A DNA stretch of 64,000 bases, taken from positions 1 through 64,000 of the forward strand of contig JAZUAC010000062.1 of the NCBI GenBank assembly GCA_045637775.1. Direction: 5' to 3'. The notes under the pieces were generated by a model that was not told where the DNA came from, searched no databases, and was given only the letters and a program-made list of their open reading frames with translations. This DNA is from UMGS172 sp045637775. GTDB lineage: Bacteria; Bacillota; Clostridia; Oscillospirales; Acutalibacteraceae. Positions 32,863 through 41,286 of this stretch are shown here, one piece after another. Within the stretch, counting starts at the first letter, position 1. Every line of letters begins with the position of its first letter. A program made the translations under genes and the position numbers.

Positions 32863-32911
32863 TATCATTAATGATAACAATTAGTGTAATTGATCATAAT
32901 CAAATTATGAT
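32863..32911. promoter_or_regulatory. Paired palindromes upstream of lipoprotein copy 1
   Basis: TATCATTAATGATA (32863-32876) is a perfect 14-bp palindrome, and ATCATAAT-CAA-ATTATGAT (32893-32911) a perfect 8-bp inverted repeat; both use ATCAT/ATGAT arms. They sit in the region that should hold the minus-strand promoter, so they may be operators. Confidence 0.5.
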
Positions 32912-32977
32912 ACTACTCACAAGTATATAACTATGAAATGGTTTTGTCAAGTTTTGAAAGGAAAATTGAAATAAAAG

Positions 32978-33006
32978 TTGACGAAATGTGGTATTATATG
33001 TAAAAT
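32978..33006 (+). promoter_or_regulatory. Promoter of the fruK-ptsI operon
   Basis: TTGACG (32978-32983), 17 bases, TAAAAT (33001-33006), 20 bases before the start codon. Confidence 0.7.
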
Positions 33007-33025
33007 AGAATTAAGAGGTGAAAAT

Positions 33026-33916
33026 ATGGTCTATACGGTTACGCTTAATCCTGCACTCGATTACAGTATGCATGTAAATAATGTTTCGTTTGGACAAACC
33101 AACCGTTCCTGCGGTGAGAGTATCACATTTGGCGGAAAAGGGCTTAATGTGTCTTATGTTTTAGAGCAGTTGAATGTAGAGTCGATTGCGTTGGGATTTG
33201 TTGCGGGCTTTACGGGTGAGGAGTTGGTGCGTATCGTTAATGCCGTTGGCATAAAGACCGATTTCATCAGACTCGCAAGCGGAAACACCCGTATAAACGT
33301 TAAACTCAAAGGCGAAACCGAAACCGAGATAAACGCATCGGGTCCGAATGTCACTTTGACCGATATAGACCTGCTTTTTCAGAAACTCAAATTACTGCAA
33401 GCAGGTGATACACTTGTGCTTTCGGGCAGTGTTCCACCTTCGGTAGGGAATGACATATACCTGAATATAATACAACGACTTGAAGGCAAGGGTGTGAAGG
33501 TTGCCGTTGACACTTCAGGTGATGCGTTGCTGAATGCGTTAACTTACAAGCCGTTTTTAATAAAGCCGAACGTTGCGGAATTAGAAGAAACACTTAAAAC
33601 AAAAATCCAAACTCAAGATGATATAATCAATGCGGCTAAAAAGTTGCAAACAATGGGCGCTGAGAATGTTCTTGTATCAAGAGGACCTTTGGGTGCGATA
33701 CTTATAGATGATGAACAACGGGTTCATATTGCAACTGCACCTGAAATTGTGCCTAAAAACACAGTCGGTGCGGGTGATTCGATGCTGGCAGGCTTTATTG
33801 CCGGCGTCGACAAAGGATATGATTATGCTTTAAAGCTCGGTATTGCTTCGGGTAGTGCTACTGCTTCGTCAATGGTACTTGCAAAAAAGGAAGAAATAGT
33901 TGCGCTTTTAAAATAA
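33026..33916 (+). CDS. fruK: 1-phosphofructokinase family hexose kinase
   Basis: A 296-residue PfkB-family kinase: VYTVTLNPALDYSMHV, the substrate motif FGGKGLNVSYVLEQL, LSGSVPPSVG, and the ATP/catalytic-base motif NTVGAGDSMLAGFIAG near residue 245 with its aspartate. These fit 1-phosphofructokinase or tagatose-6-phosphate kinase; the neighbouring ptsI favours a phosphotransferase-linked sugar. AGAGGTG precedes the ATG at 33026. No sugar-specific PTS permease is next to it, so fructose is likely but not proven. Confidence 0.85.
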   Translation: MVYTVTLNPALDYSMHVNNVSFGQTNRSCGESITFGGKGLNVSYVLEQLNVESIALGFVAGFTGEELVRIVNAVGIKTDFIRLASGNTRINVKLKGETETEINASGPNVTLTDIDLLFQKLKLLQAGDTLVLSGSVPPSVGNDIYLNIIQRLEGKGVKVAVDTSGDALLNALTYKPFLIKPNVAELEETLKTKIQTQDDIINAAKKLQTMGAENVLVSRGPLGAILIDDEQRVHIATAPEIVPKNTVGAGDSMLAGFIAGVDKGYDYALKLGIASGSATASSMVLAKKEEIVALLK

Positions 33917-33932
33917 GATTGGGAGGTAGGAT

Positions 33933-35624
33933 ATGTTACAGGGAATCGGTGTTTCAAGCGGAATCGCTTTAGGCAATGTTGTGAAATTTGTTGAGCAACC
34001 GCTAAAGTTTGACAGTGTGACGGTACAATCCCACGAACTTGAAAAACAGCGATTTAAAGATGCTGTTGACGAGTTTTCAAAGCGCGTAGGCAGTTTGGCC
34101 GATGAAATGGATTCGACCGAGGCCGACGGTCAGATTCTTCGCGGCTATCTTGCCATGATAAACGACCCATATCTTACCGAAATTGTACTTAAAGAGCTTA
34201 ACGGCGGTGCCAATGCCGAGACCGCTATTGCTAAGGCTTGTAACGATTTTATAAAGCTGTTTACTGATTCGACCGATGAGCTTGTTCGCCACCGTGCCGC
34301 CGATATCGAAGACATAAAGCGTCAAATGCTAGAGATATTGTTGGATGTTAAAGCCACCGAACTAAAAGAAATGCCCCAAAATACGGTGCTTGTGACCCGT
34401 GAACTAACGCCTTCCATGATGGTGGGAATTGAAAATTCCGGAATTGTCGGAATTATAGCCGAAAAAGGCGGCAGAACCTCCCACTCGGCCATAATTTCGC
34501 GGTCGCTTGGAATCCCAACGGTTTTAGGTGTTTGCGATGCATTTCAAAAGTTTAATGACGGTGATTCGATTGCGCTTGACGGTGAATCCGGTGAAATATA
34601 TATATCGACCGAAACAGGATTTGACCGACTTCGCGCAAAGAAAAATACCTATAAACGCAACCGCGAGGAGCAGTATGCTGCGTTTTTTGGTAAACCGTCC
34701 AAAACCTGCGACGGGACAAAGGTCAAGCTTTTGGCTAATATAGATTCACCGCGTGATATTGAAGCGGCTTTGAAAAACGATGCTGAGGGCATCGGGCTTT
34801 TCAGAACCGAAGGCTTTTTCCTTGACCGTGGTGTTTTGCCGACCGAGGAAGAACAAACTAAAGCCTACTCTGCCGTTGCCAAAGCAATGGGCGATAAAGA
34901 GGTGGTCATTAGAACGCTTGACGTGGGTGGCGACAAAAAACTACCTACTTTGAGCGCCCAATCCGAGGATAATCCGTTTTTAGGGCTTCGCGCAATACGT
35001 CACTCCATCAAGAATCAAGGCCTTTTCAGAACGCAGCTTCGTGCAATCCTCCGCGCTTCGGTTTGCGGCAACATAAGCATCATGATACCGCTTGTCACAC
35101 GCGCTGACGAGATTATATATGTCAAGAGTCTTTTAAACCGATTGATGACCGAACTTGACCAAGAGGGTGTTGCCTATAATAAGGACATCAAGGTTGGTGT
35201 TATGGTTGAGACACCTGCCGCGGTTGCTGTTGCCGATATTCTTGCACAGTATGCCGACTTTTTCAGCATTGGCACCAATGACCTTATCGGTTACACCATG
35301 GCGGTCGACCGAGGTAATCCTAATGTAAGCTATCTTTATTCAGCTTATGAGCCTGCAGTGTTGAGGATGATAAAACTCACAGTTAAAATCGCCAAAGAAA
35401 ACAATATTCCGTGTTCAATATGCGGCGAGTTGGCATCAAACGAAAGATTTTTGCCGTTACTTTTGTCGTTTGGACTTAAATCTTTCAGCACAAATTCCGC
35501 AAATATCCTGAAAATCAGAGCCGAGCTTTCCGATCTTGATATCAAAGAATGTCACCGCATAACCGACGAGGTGATGCAGAGGCACCGTGCACGCGAGGTT
35601 GAGCAAACCTTGGCAGAAAAGTGA
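33933..35624 (+). CDS. ptsI: Phosphoenolpyruvate-protein phosphotransferase (PTS enzyme I)
   Basis: A 563-residue enzyme I. The phosphohistidine region reads AEKGGRTSHSAIISRSLGIP near residue 180; the PEP-binding barrel has GIGLFRTEGFFLDRGVLPTE, TLDVGGDKKLPTL, EDNPFLGLRAIR, MVETPAAVAVADIL, FSIGTNDLIGYTMAVDR and CSICGELASN with the conserved cysteine. It passes phosphate from PEP to HPr in the cytoplasm. It follows the kinase by 16 bases. The usual ptsH partner is not in the window, an unusual arrangement. Confidence 0.97.
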   Translation: MLQGIGVSSGIALGNVVKFVEQPLKFDSVTVQSHELEKQRFKDAVDEFSKRVGSLADEMDSTEADGQILRGYLAMINDPYLTEIVLKELNGGANAETAIAKACNDFIKLFTDSTDELVRHRAADIEDIKRQMLEILLDVKATELKEMPQNTVLVTRELTPSMMVGIENSGIVGIIAEKGGRTSHSAIISRSLGIPTVLGVCDAFQKFNDGDSIALDGESGEIYISTETGFDRLRAKKNTYKRNREEQYAAFFGKPSKTCDGTKVKLLANIDSPRDIEAALKNDAEGIGLFRTEGFFLDRGVLPTEEEQTKAYSAVAKAMGDKEVVIRTLDVGGDKKLPTLSAQSEDNPFLGLRAIRHSIKNQGLFRTQLRAILRASVCGNISIMIPLVTRADEIIYVKSLLNRLMTELDQEGVAYNKDIKVGVMVETPAAVAVADILAQYADFFSIGTNDLIGYTMAVDRGNPNVSYLYSAYEPAVLRMIKLTVKIAKENNIPCSICGELASNERFLPLLLSFGLKSFSTNSANILKIRAELSDLDIKECHRITDEVMQRHRAREVEQTLAEK

Positions 35625-35630
35625 TAAAAC

Positions 35631-35662
35631 CACCCGATTTATGATTTAATATAAGTCGGGTG
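35631..35662 (+). terminator. Terminator after ptsI
   Basis: CACCCGATTTAT and ATAAGTCGGGTG form a 12-bp stem with one G-U pair, followed by ATTATTTTTT. Confidence 0.85.
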
Positions 35663-35680
35663 ATTATTTTTTCACAGGAA

Positions 35681-35737
35681 GATGTTGACAAATCAACAAG
35701 TTTGTGGTATATTATCGCTTGTTGATAAATCAACAAG
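35681..35737 (+). promoter_or_regulatory. marR promoter with two operator copies
   Basis: TTGACA (35685-35690), 17 bases, TATATT (35708-35713). Operator O2, CTTGTTGAT-AA-ATCAACAAG (35718-35737), is a perfect 9-bp inverted repeat over the transcription start. O1 (35681-35700) matches it at 17 of 20 positions and covers the -35. This is the layout of MarR autorepression. Confidence 0.82.
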
Positions 35738-35752
35738 TTTGGAGATGATGAA

Positions 35753-36205
35753 ATGCTTTCAAGATTTGAAAGGTTTAGTTATGCAATTTCGGAAATAAAT
35801 CGTTATTGGCACAAAATTGCCGCCGACGAAATGGGCAAATACGGTCTTAAAGGTCCGTTTGCCTTGTATCTCACGGTGCTTTACCGCCATAACGACGGTG
35901 TGACCTCGGTGAAATTGGGCGAGCTTTGCGATAAAAACAAGGCTGATGTTTCACGCGCTATTGCCACTTTGGAAGAAAAGGGACTTGTCATGCGTGAAGG
36001 TAACAACAATAGCCTATACCGCGCCAGGGTAATGTTGACCAAGGAGGGTCGAAAGGCGGCAGAGCAGGTACAAAAGGCGGCTGTTCGTGCTGTTGAAATG
36101 GGCGGAAACGGTTTGAGCGACCAACATCGCGAGCTTTTTTACGAGGGGCTTGAGTTGGTTGCCGCGAATCTCAAGGTTTTAAGCGAAAAAGGTCTCGATA
36201 AATGA
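35753..36205 (+). CDS. MarR family transcriptional regulator
   Basis: The 150-residue protein has the MarR winged helix: VKLGELCDKNKADVSRAIAT, LEEKGLVMREGNNNSLYRAR, VMLTKEGRKAAE. It presumably dimerises and binds the perfect palindromes over its own promoter. AAGTTTGGAGATG gives a GGAG site before the ATG at 35753. The degV gene follows 10 bases later in the same operon, which suggests it senses a fatty-acid-related or toxic small molecule. Ligand unknown. Confidence 0.93.
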   Translation: MLSRFERFSYAISEINRYWHKIAADEMGKYGLKGPFALYLTVLYRHNDGVTSVKLGELCDKNKADVSRAIATLEEKGLVMREGNNNSLYRARVMLTKEGRKAAEQVQKAAVRAVEMGGNGLSDQHRELFYEGLELVAANLKVLSEKGLDK

Positions 36206-36215
36206 GGAGGTAAAA

Positions 36216-37064
36216 ATGGCAGTAAAGCTTGTAATAGATTCAACGGCAGATATTTTGCCTGAACTTAAAGAAAAGGTTGTGACGGTACCGTTAACCATTC
36301 GTTTTGGAGATATAGAATATATCGATGGTGTTACCATTGACCATCGTCAGTTTTATTCCAAACTTATAGAAAGCGATGTTATACCTACAACCAGCCAGGC
36401 AACGCCCAACGATTTTATAGGTGTTTTTGAAAAGTTGGTAAACGGTGGCGATACTGTTGTTGCAATAACAGTGTCGCAAAAGCTTTCGGGTACATATCAA
36501 AGTGCCGTGATTGCGGCATCGCAGTTTGAGGGAAAGGTTTTTGTTGTCGATTCTCAAAGCATAGCCATTGGCGAGGCCATTCTTGCCGAATTGGCCATGA
36601 GTTTTATAGAAGAAGGCAATCTTTCGGCAGAGCAAATAGCCAAAACACTTTGCCAAGAACGCGAGAATATACGCGTCATTGCGATGCTTGATACACTTGA
36701 ATACCTCAAAAAAGGCGGAAGAATCTCGAAAACGGTTGCCTTTGCGGGTGGACTTTTGTCCATCAAGCCGGTTATAAGCCTTGATGGTGGCGAGATAAAG
36801 ATATTGGGTAAGGCACGCGGCTCAAAGCAGGGCAATAACCTGCTTGTTGAGGAAATAAACAAAGCGGGCGGAATAGATTTTTCAAAACCGTTGTTGCTGG
36901 GTTACACAGGTCTTTCAGATGTTTTGCTGACGAAGTATATAGAGGACAGCAAGCATTTGTGGGCCGATTACGGTTCAAAGCCAAAATACACCTGCATAGG
37001 CAGTGTTGTGGGAACCCATGCAGGCCCGGGTGCCGTGGCTGCGGCATTCTTTAAAAAGGTTTAA
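36216..37064 (+). CDS. DegV family fatty-acid-binding protein (FakB-like)
   Basis: A 282-residue DegV protein: KLVIDSTADILPELKEKVVT, TTSQATPNDFIGVFEKLVNG, ISQKLSGTYQSA-type segment (VSQKLSGTYQSAVIAASQFE), FVVDSQSIAIGEAILA, LEYLKKGGRISK and IGSVVGTHAGPGAVAAAFF. The family binds a fatty acid so that FakA can phosphorylate it for membrane lipid synthesis. No FakA (DAK-domain) gene lies nearby. GGAGG precedes the ATG; cotranscribed with marR, so its level is probably set by the double operator. Confidence 0.94.
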   Translation: MAVKLVIDSTADILPELKEKVVTVPLTIRFGDIEYIDGVTIDHRQFYSKLIESDVIPTTSQATPNDFIGVFEKLVNGGDTVVAITVSQKLSGTYQSAVIAASQFEGKVFVVDSQSIAIGEAILAELAMSFIEEGNLSAEQIAKTLCQERENIRVIAMLDTLEYLKKGGRISKTVAFAGGLLSIKPVISLDGGEIKILGKARGSKQGNNLLVEEINKAGGIDFSKPLLLGYTGLSDVLLTKYIEDSKHLWADYGSKPKYTCIGSVVGTHAGPGAVAAAFFKKV

Positions 37065-37068
37065 AACA

Positions 37069-37096
37069 AAAGCCAACGCAGAAATGCGTTGGCTTT
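37069..37096. terminator. Terminator after degV
   Basis: A 12-bp stem AAAGCCAACGCA, loop GAAA, TGCGTTGGCTTT; arms identical to the outer arms of the hairpin at 5686-5722. Confidence 0.85.
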
Positions 37097-37118
37097 AATT
37101 CATATAAGTCGGTAGGTT

Positions 37119-38126
37119 TTATCTGTAGACGACTTCTCCAAAGATATAAATTTTATTATCGTCCATGTGTACGCATCCGGTGCAACCCTGAGAATAGCTG
37201 CTGAAATAGATTTCCTTGACGTGTCCCTCTTTATTAAGCTTGGACAGCTCTTCATGGATGGTAAAGGTGTAGTCGTCACCGTTTTTTTCGGTTTTAATGT
37301 AGCATACGGTGCCATCGTTCATAACTGCTGTGATAAGCTTCTCGAGATAAACCTCTTTAACATCATTTGCGGTGTATCCGCTGGGAAGGGTCAAGGTGCG
37401 GTTCTTGGTTCCAACCATGTAAAGTTTTGTTTCGTCAGCACCTTTGGTATAAATAGCACTGTCGGAATATACGTCGGTTCCCGATGCTAAAAGCTTGGTA
37501 GCGCCTTCAAGTTCATTAACAGAAATCTGGGGATTACGGTAGTTAAGGCTCTTTATTGCTCCAATGTAATACTTGCCGTTAATTTCAGCGGTCAAGGTTG
37601 CAACGCCGTCATCTTCGACAACTTTAACGTTTTTAGCAGAGGTGTGGTCGGTTTTTGTGTCTCTGTCGTAGAGAGATACAACCTTGTTGTCAAAATCTTT
37701 CTTCTTGCCGTTATTGTAGTAGGAGTTTGCGTAAATAGTTCCGTTATCTACCGACAAAACGGTGAGAGTTGACTGGTTCTTGAAATAATAGATGATTTCA
37801 CCGTTGTAGTTGTTTACGGTAAAGCCCAAAATAGTACCGTCGTTTTCGGGAACGGTTGAATCTTCTTCGGTTTCTTCAACAACAGAGTTGAATTTAAGAG
37901 TTTTGGTTTCGTATTTGTGTCCTTCTGGCTCTTGGGACTCGGTTTCTTTAGAAGAGTTGTCGGTGGTTTCGTTGCCACCGCCCATTGCACTGTTAATAAC
38001 ATCTGCAATTTCGCTATCGGTCATGTCCTCAATGTTTTTGGGCTTGTCTTCTCCGCAGGCGCATACGGATAAGGTGAGCAATAAAGCAAATGCGAGTGTT
38101 AAGATTTTTGTGATGGTGTTTTTCAT
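37119..38126 (-). CDS. Lipoprotein of unknown function
   Basis: The 335-residue product has a lipoprotein signal (ITKILTLAFALLLTLSVCAC with the cysteine near residue 23), a Ser/Glu-rich linker with TTDNSSKETESQEPEGH, and a large beta-rich domain with repeated sheet-like segments (FTVNNYNGEIIYYFKNQSTL, GTIYANSYYNNGKKKDF, LYMVGTKNRTLTLPSG) suggesting a propeller or similar fold. It ends with YSQGCTGCVHMDDNKIYIFG, a C-x-x-C pair. The start at 38126 has GGAAG upstream; the frame begins 42 codons earlier without support. I do not recognise a family. Confidence 0.82.
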   Translation of the reverse strand: MKNTITKILTLAFALLLTLSVCACGEDKPKNIEDMTDSEIADVINSAMGGGNETTDNSSKETESQEPEGHKYETKTLKFNSVVEETEEDSTVPENDGTILGFTVNNYNGEIIYYFKNQSTLTVLSVDNGTIYANSYYNNGKKKDFDNKVVSLYDRDTKTDHTSAKNVKVVEDDGVATLTAEINGKYYIGAIKSLNYRNPQISVNELEGATKLLASGTDVYSDSAIYTKGADETKLYMVGTKNRTLTLPSGYTANDVKEVYLEKLITAVMNDGTVCYIKTEKNGDDYTFTIHEELSKLNKEGHVKEIYFSSYSQGCTGCVHMDDNKIYIFGEVVYR

Positions 38127-38319
38127 TGTTAATACTTCCTTTTTTGATTTTAATTTTGTTGCCTTTTGTGGCTTCTGATTACAAGGGGGAATCAAAAACA
38201 AGATCGGTTTTAAAATTTTGAAAATTTTTTTAAATTTTTTGAAGCCATTCAATAGAATAACTTTTTACAACGAATAAATCAAGAGTTTTGTAATCGATTG
38301 TTTAACGAAAGGTCTTTTG

Positions 38320-38348
38320 TTGACAAGTGTTTTAAAATATGGTATTCT
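38320..38348 (+). promoter_or_regulatory. Promoter of the ABC-DUF1854-ABC operon
   Basis: TTGACA (38320-38325), 17 bases ending TGG, TATTCT (38343-38348), 22 bases before the first GTG. Confidence 0.78.
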
Positions 38349-38370
38349 AAAAGATGAAACATAGGATAAG

Positions 38371-40716
38371 GTGGTGTTGAACTTGACCGAAAAGCATGAA
38401 TTGTCGACCATGCCGAAGAAATTAAAGGAATATTTAGATGGAAATAGTTTGATTTCGGGTAAACCTCTTGTATTTGCCGAAGGTGATATGGAGTTTTCGT
38501 GTGAGTTCAGACACCATGTTCTGATTTTGTGCGAAAATGCCTTGATTCTTGGCAAGGCAAAGGATATCACAAAGGAATTTAAAAATCATAAGCCTTCCGA
38601 TAAACGCGAGCGCGAGTGGCAGGAATACACTTTTGAGACCTTTGATATAAAAAACATAACGTCAGCCGCTATCGATAATCTTGTTGTGGGCGGTATTTTC
38701 CGTATCGAATTAAACGGTGAGGATATTCCGCTTTGCGCCTGCACCAATACATATAAAAACCGACTCAATTCGCTTTGTGAGGTTTTGAATCTTTTGGCAA
38801 GCGATGAGGAAATACCCGAAGAAAAGCTTGTTCACGAAAAAAGAGTTGATGTTTGTCCCAAGTGTGGCAAAAAGTATCCTAATCAAGATCGCAAGATCTG
38901 TCCCAAATGTATGGATAAGCGCCGAATTTTCCTGCGGTTGGGCTCATTTTTCAAACCCTACATACCTTTTATAGTTGTAATGTGTGTCATGAACCTGCTG
39001 ACAGCGGGTCTGTCGGCACTGTGGCCGTATTTAAACGGAAGTGTTCTGTATGACGGCGTTTTGAAGATGGATCATTCGGTCTCGTTCCTTTCAAAAATCC
39101 CTATATACGATTTTGCGGTTTTGTTGGGAATTTTGGCGTTGACCATGGTGGTCTGCAAGCTTTTGCAACAGTTGTTCGGTGTTATACACGGACGAATGGT
39201 GGCCAAGGTCGTGCCCGAGGTTGTCAGCACCATAAAGAAAAAGGTGTTTGGCTCTATTCAGTCTTTGTCGGTGTCGTTCTTTACCGATAAGCGCACAGGC
39301 GGTCTTATGACCCGAATTATAAACGATGCCAATCAGATTTCCGATCTGTTTATCGACGGCATACCTCACATTTTGCCTAATGTTCTAACCCTTTGTTTTT
39401 CTTTTGCAATTATGTTTGCAACCAACTGGATTTTGGCTTTGGTTGCTATGGCGGCTTTGCCCTTGACAGCTATAATCAGCGTTAAGCTTCAGCCGAGAAT
39501 GTGGCACTATAATAGCCGTATGCACCAAACCTCGCGTGATTACCGTGCAAAGTTTAATGATAACCTTGTGGGAGCCCGTGTTGTTAAAGCATTTGGTATG
39601 GAAAAGGCCGAAGCTGACCGTTTGGCGGTTGAAAATGACCGTGTGTATGAAGCGCAGTATGACAGTTTGAAGTTTGATACCAAGTTCAGTGCGCTTTACG
39701 AAGTCGCTAAGTCGCTTACCGCCATGCTTACCTGGGGTGTTGGTGTTTGCTTTGTTTTGGCGGTGTTTGAACCTAAAATGACATACGGTGAGTTGGTCAC
39801 CTTCACGGGTTATGTTGCCATGCTTGCTGACCCTGCAACATTCTTTATGCATGTGCTCCGTTGGTGGTCAAGCTCCATGAACTCGGCACAGCGTATTTTC
39901 GAGATAATCGACGCTAAACCCGATGTTATTGAAACTCTTGAGCCCGCAAAGCCTGAGGTCATTAAAGGCGGATTAAAGCTTGAAAATGTGACCTTTGGTT
40001 ATGAAGAAAACCGTGATGTTATAAAGAATGTCAGCGTTGAGGTGGCCCCCGGTGAAATGTTAGGCATAGTCGGACGTTCCGGAGCTGGAAAATCCACCCT
40101 TGCCAATCTTATAACAAGGCTTTATGACCCTAATTCGGGTCACATTTATCTTGACGGTGTTGACATACGCGATATGTCGTTTGAGGATATCAGAAGTACG
40201 GTTGCTTTGGTCAGCCAGGAAACCTATATTTTCCGAGGCTCCATTTTCGATAATATTGCCTATGCTAATCCAAAAGCCGACCGAAAGGCTGTGCTTAAGG
40301 CGGCTTATGCGGCAAGTGCTCACGACTTTATTTGTAAGCTCCCCGACGGGTATGACACCTTTGTCGGAACGGGCGGAAGAAGTCTTTCGGGCGGAGAAAG
40401 GCAGAGAATTTCCATAGCACGTGCAATCCTTGCCGACCCCAAAATACTGATTTTAGACGAGGCAACCGCCGCTGTTGATACCGAGACCGAGCGTAATATT
40501 CAAAACGCTTTGGAGGAGCTTATCAAGGGCAGAACAACCCTTTCGATAGCCCATAGAATATCCACCCTTCGCAATGCAGATAAGCTGATAGTAATTGAGG
40601 ACGGACGCGTTGTCGAGCAGGGTACACACAATGAATTGATACGTATGGACGGAACCTATTTCAAGCTTGTTCAGATTCAGAACGAGGCATTGAAGTTCCG
40701 CGGAATTTCTGAGTAA
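38371..40716 (+). CDS. ABC exporter half-transporter with N-terminal zinc ribbon, first
   Basis: The 781-residue protein has a roughly 150-residue N-terminal domain of unknown fold, a zinc ribbon CPKCGKKYPNQDRKICPKC near residue 165, six membrane helices (about residues 195-480) and a nucleotide-binding domain with Walker A GIVGRSGAGKSTL, signature LSGGERQRISIARAIL and Walker B ILILDEATAAVD. It is a type IV (MsbA-like) exporter subunit. Start choice is uncertain: GTG 38371 with AGGA upstream, or TTG 38383 with AGGTGG. It is followed by a DUF1854 gene and a second half-transporter, so it likely forms a heterodimer. Confidence 0.9.
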   Translation: MVLNLTEKHELSTMPKKLKEYLDGNSLISGKPLVFAEGDMEFSCEFRHHVLILCENALILGKAKDITKEFKNHKPSDKREREWQEYTFETFDIKNITSAAIDNLVVGGIFRIELNGEDIPLCACTNTYKNRLNSLCEVLNLLASDEEIPEEKLVHEKRVDVCPKCGKKYPNQDRKICPKCMDKRRIFLRLGSFFKPYIPFIVVMCVMNLLTAGLSALWPYLNGSVLYDGVLKMDHSVSFLSKIPIYDFAVLLGILALTMVVCKLLQQLFGVIHGRMVAKVVPEVVSTIKKKVFGSIQSLSVSFFTDKRTGGLMTRIINDANQISDLFIDGIPHILPNVLTLCFSFAIMFATNWILALVAMAALPLTAIISVKLQPRMWHYNSRMHQTSRDYRAKFNDNLVGARVVKAFGMEKAEADRLAVENDRVYEAQYDSLKFDTKFSALYEVAKSLTAMLTWGVGVCFVLAVFEPKMTYGELVTFTGYVAMLADPATFFMHVLRWWSSSMNSAQRIFEIIDAKPDVIETLEPAKPEVIKGGLKLENVTFGYEENRDVIKNVSVEVAPGEMLGIVGRSGAGKSTLANLITRLYDPNSGHIYLDGVDIRDMSFEDIRSTVALVSQETYIFRGSIFDNIAYANPKADRKAVLKAAYAASAHDFICKLPDGYDTFVGTGGRSLSGGERQRISIARAILADPKILILDEATAAVDTETERNIQNALEELIKGRTTLSIAHRISTLRNADKLIVIEDGRVVEQGTHNELIRMDGTYFKLVQIQNEALKFRGISE

Positions 40717-40728
40717 GGAGTGAGCCTA

Positions 40729-41268
40729 ATGAGTAATGACATTTTAAAAAATGAAGAAACCAAGGTTGAAAGAATGCTTGAAATATTGAGGCTGACTCCC
40801 GAAAATGCGACTTTTAGAGAAACCGCAGGCGGATTTGCCGCCGTGACGGTTAACGGTGTTGATCACGGGCATGTCAATATCATCAGAACCTTTCCTTTGA
40901 GCGATGCCAATAAGTTTTTGTCTATCCGTCTGCCCGACGGCAAGCAGGATGAGGTTGGCATGATCGAGGATATTGCTGATTTCGACGGTGAGACCCGTGC
41001 TTTGCTAGAAAAGCAGTTGAAGATAAGATATTATCGTCCTTTGATACTTTCGATTGAAAATATCAAAGAGGAATACGGTCACACCTATTGGACTGTTGTG
41101 ACCGATAAGGGCCCTACCAAATTCGCGAGTTCTTCGGGCTCGGCAAGTGCGGTCATCCGCTACAAAAAGGGTGTCATTATAAAGGACTCCAACGACAATC
41201 GCTATGAAATAGAGGACCTTTCAAAATTAACCCCTAAAGAAATGAAAAAATTGGATTTGTATTTGTAA
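40729..41268 (+). CDS. DUF1854 domain protein
   Basis: The 179-residue protein matches DUF1854 as I recall it: FPLSDANKFLSIRLPDGKQD, EVGMIEDIADFDGETRALLE, KQLKIRYYRPLILSIENIKE, EYGHTYWTVVTDKG. It has no signal or membrane helix. AAGGAG precedes the ATG at 40729, eight bases after the first ABC gene; the frame's earlier GTG lies inside that site. DUF1854 proteins are encoded next to ABC transporters in several bacteria, including some cyanophycin clusters, and may be a cytoplasmic accessory. Its function has not been shown. Confidence 0.85.
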   Translation: MSNDILKNEETKVERMLEILRLTPENATFRETAGGFAAVTVNGVDHGHVNIIRTFPLSDANKFLSIRLPDGKQDEVGMIEDIADFDGETRALLEKQLKIRYYRPLILSIENIKEEYGHTYWTVVTDKGPTKFASSSGSASAVIRYKKGVIIKDSNDNRYEIEDLSKLTPKEMKKLDLYL

Positions 41269-41286
41269 TTCTTAGAAAGGCAGTGT

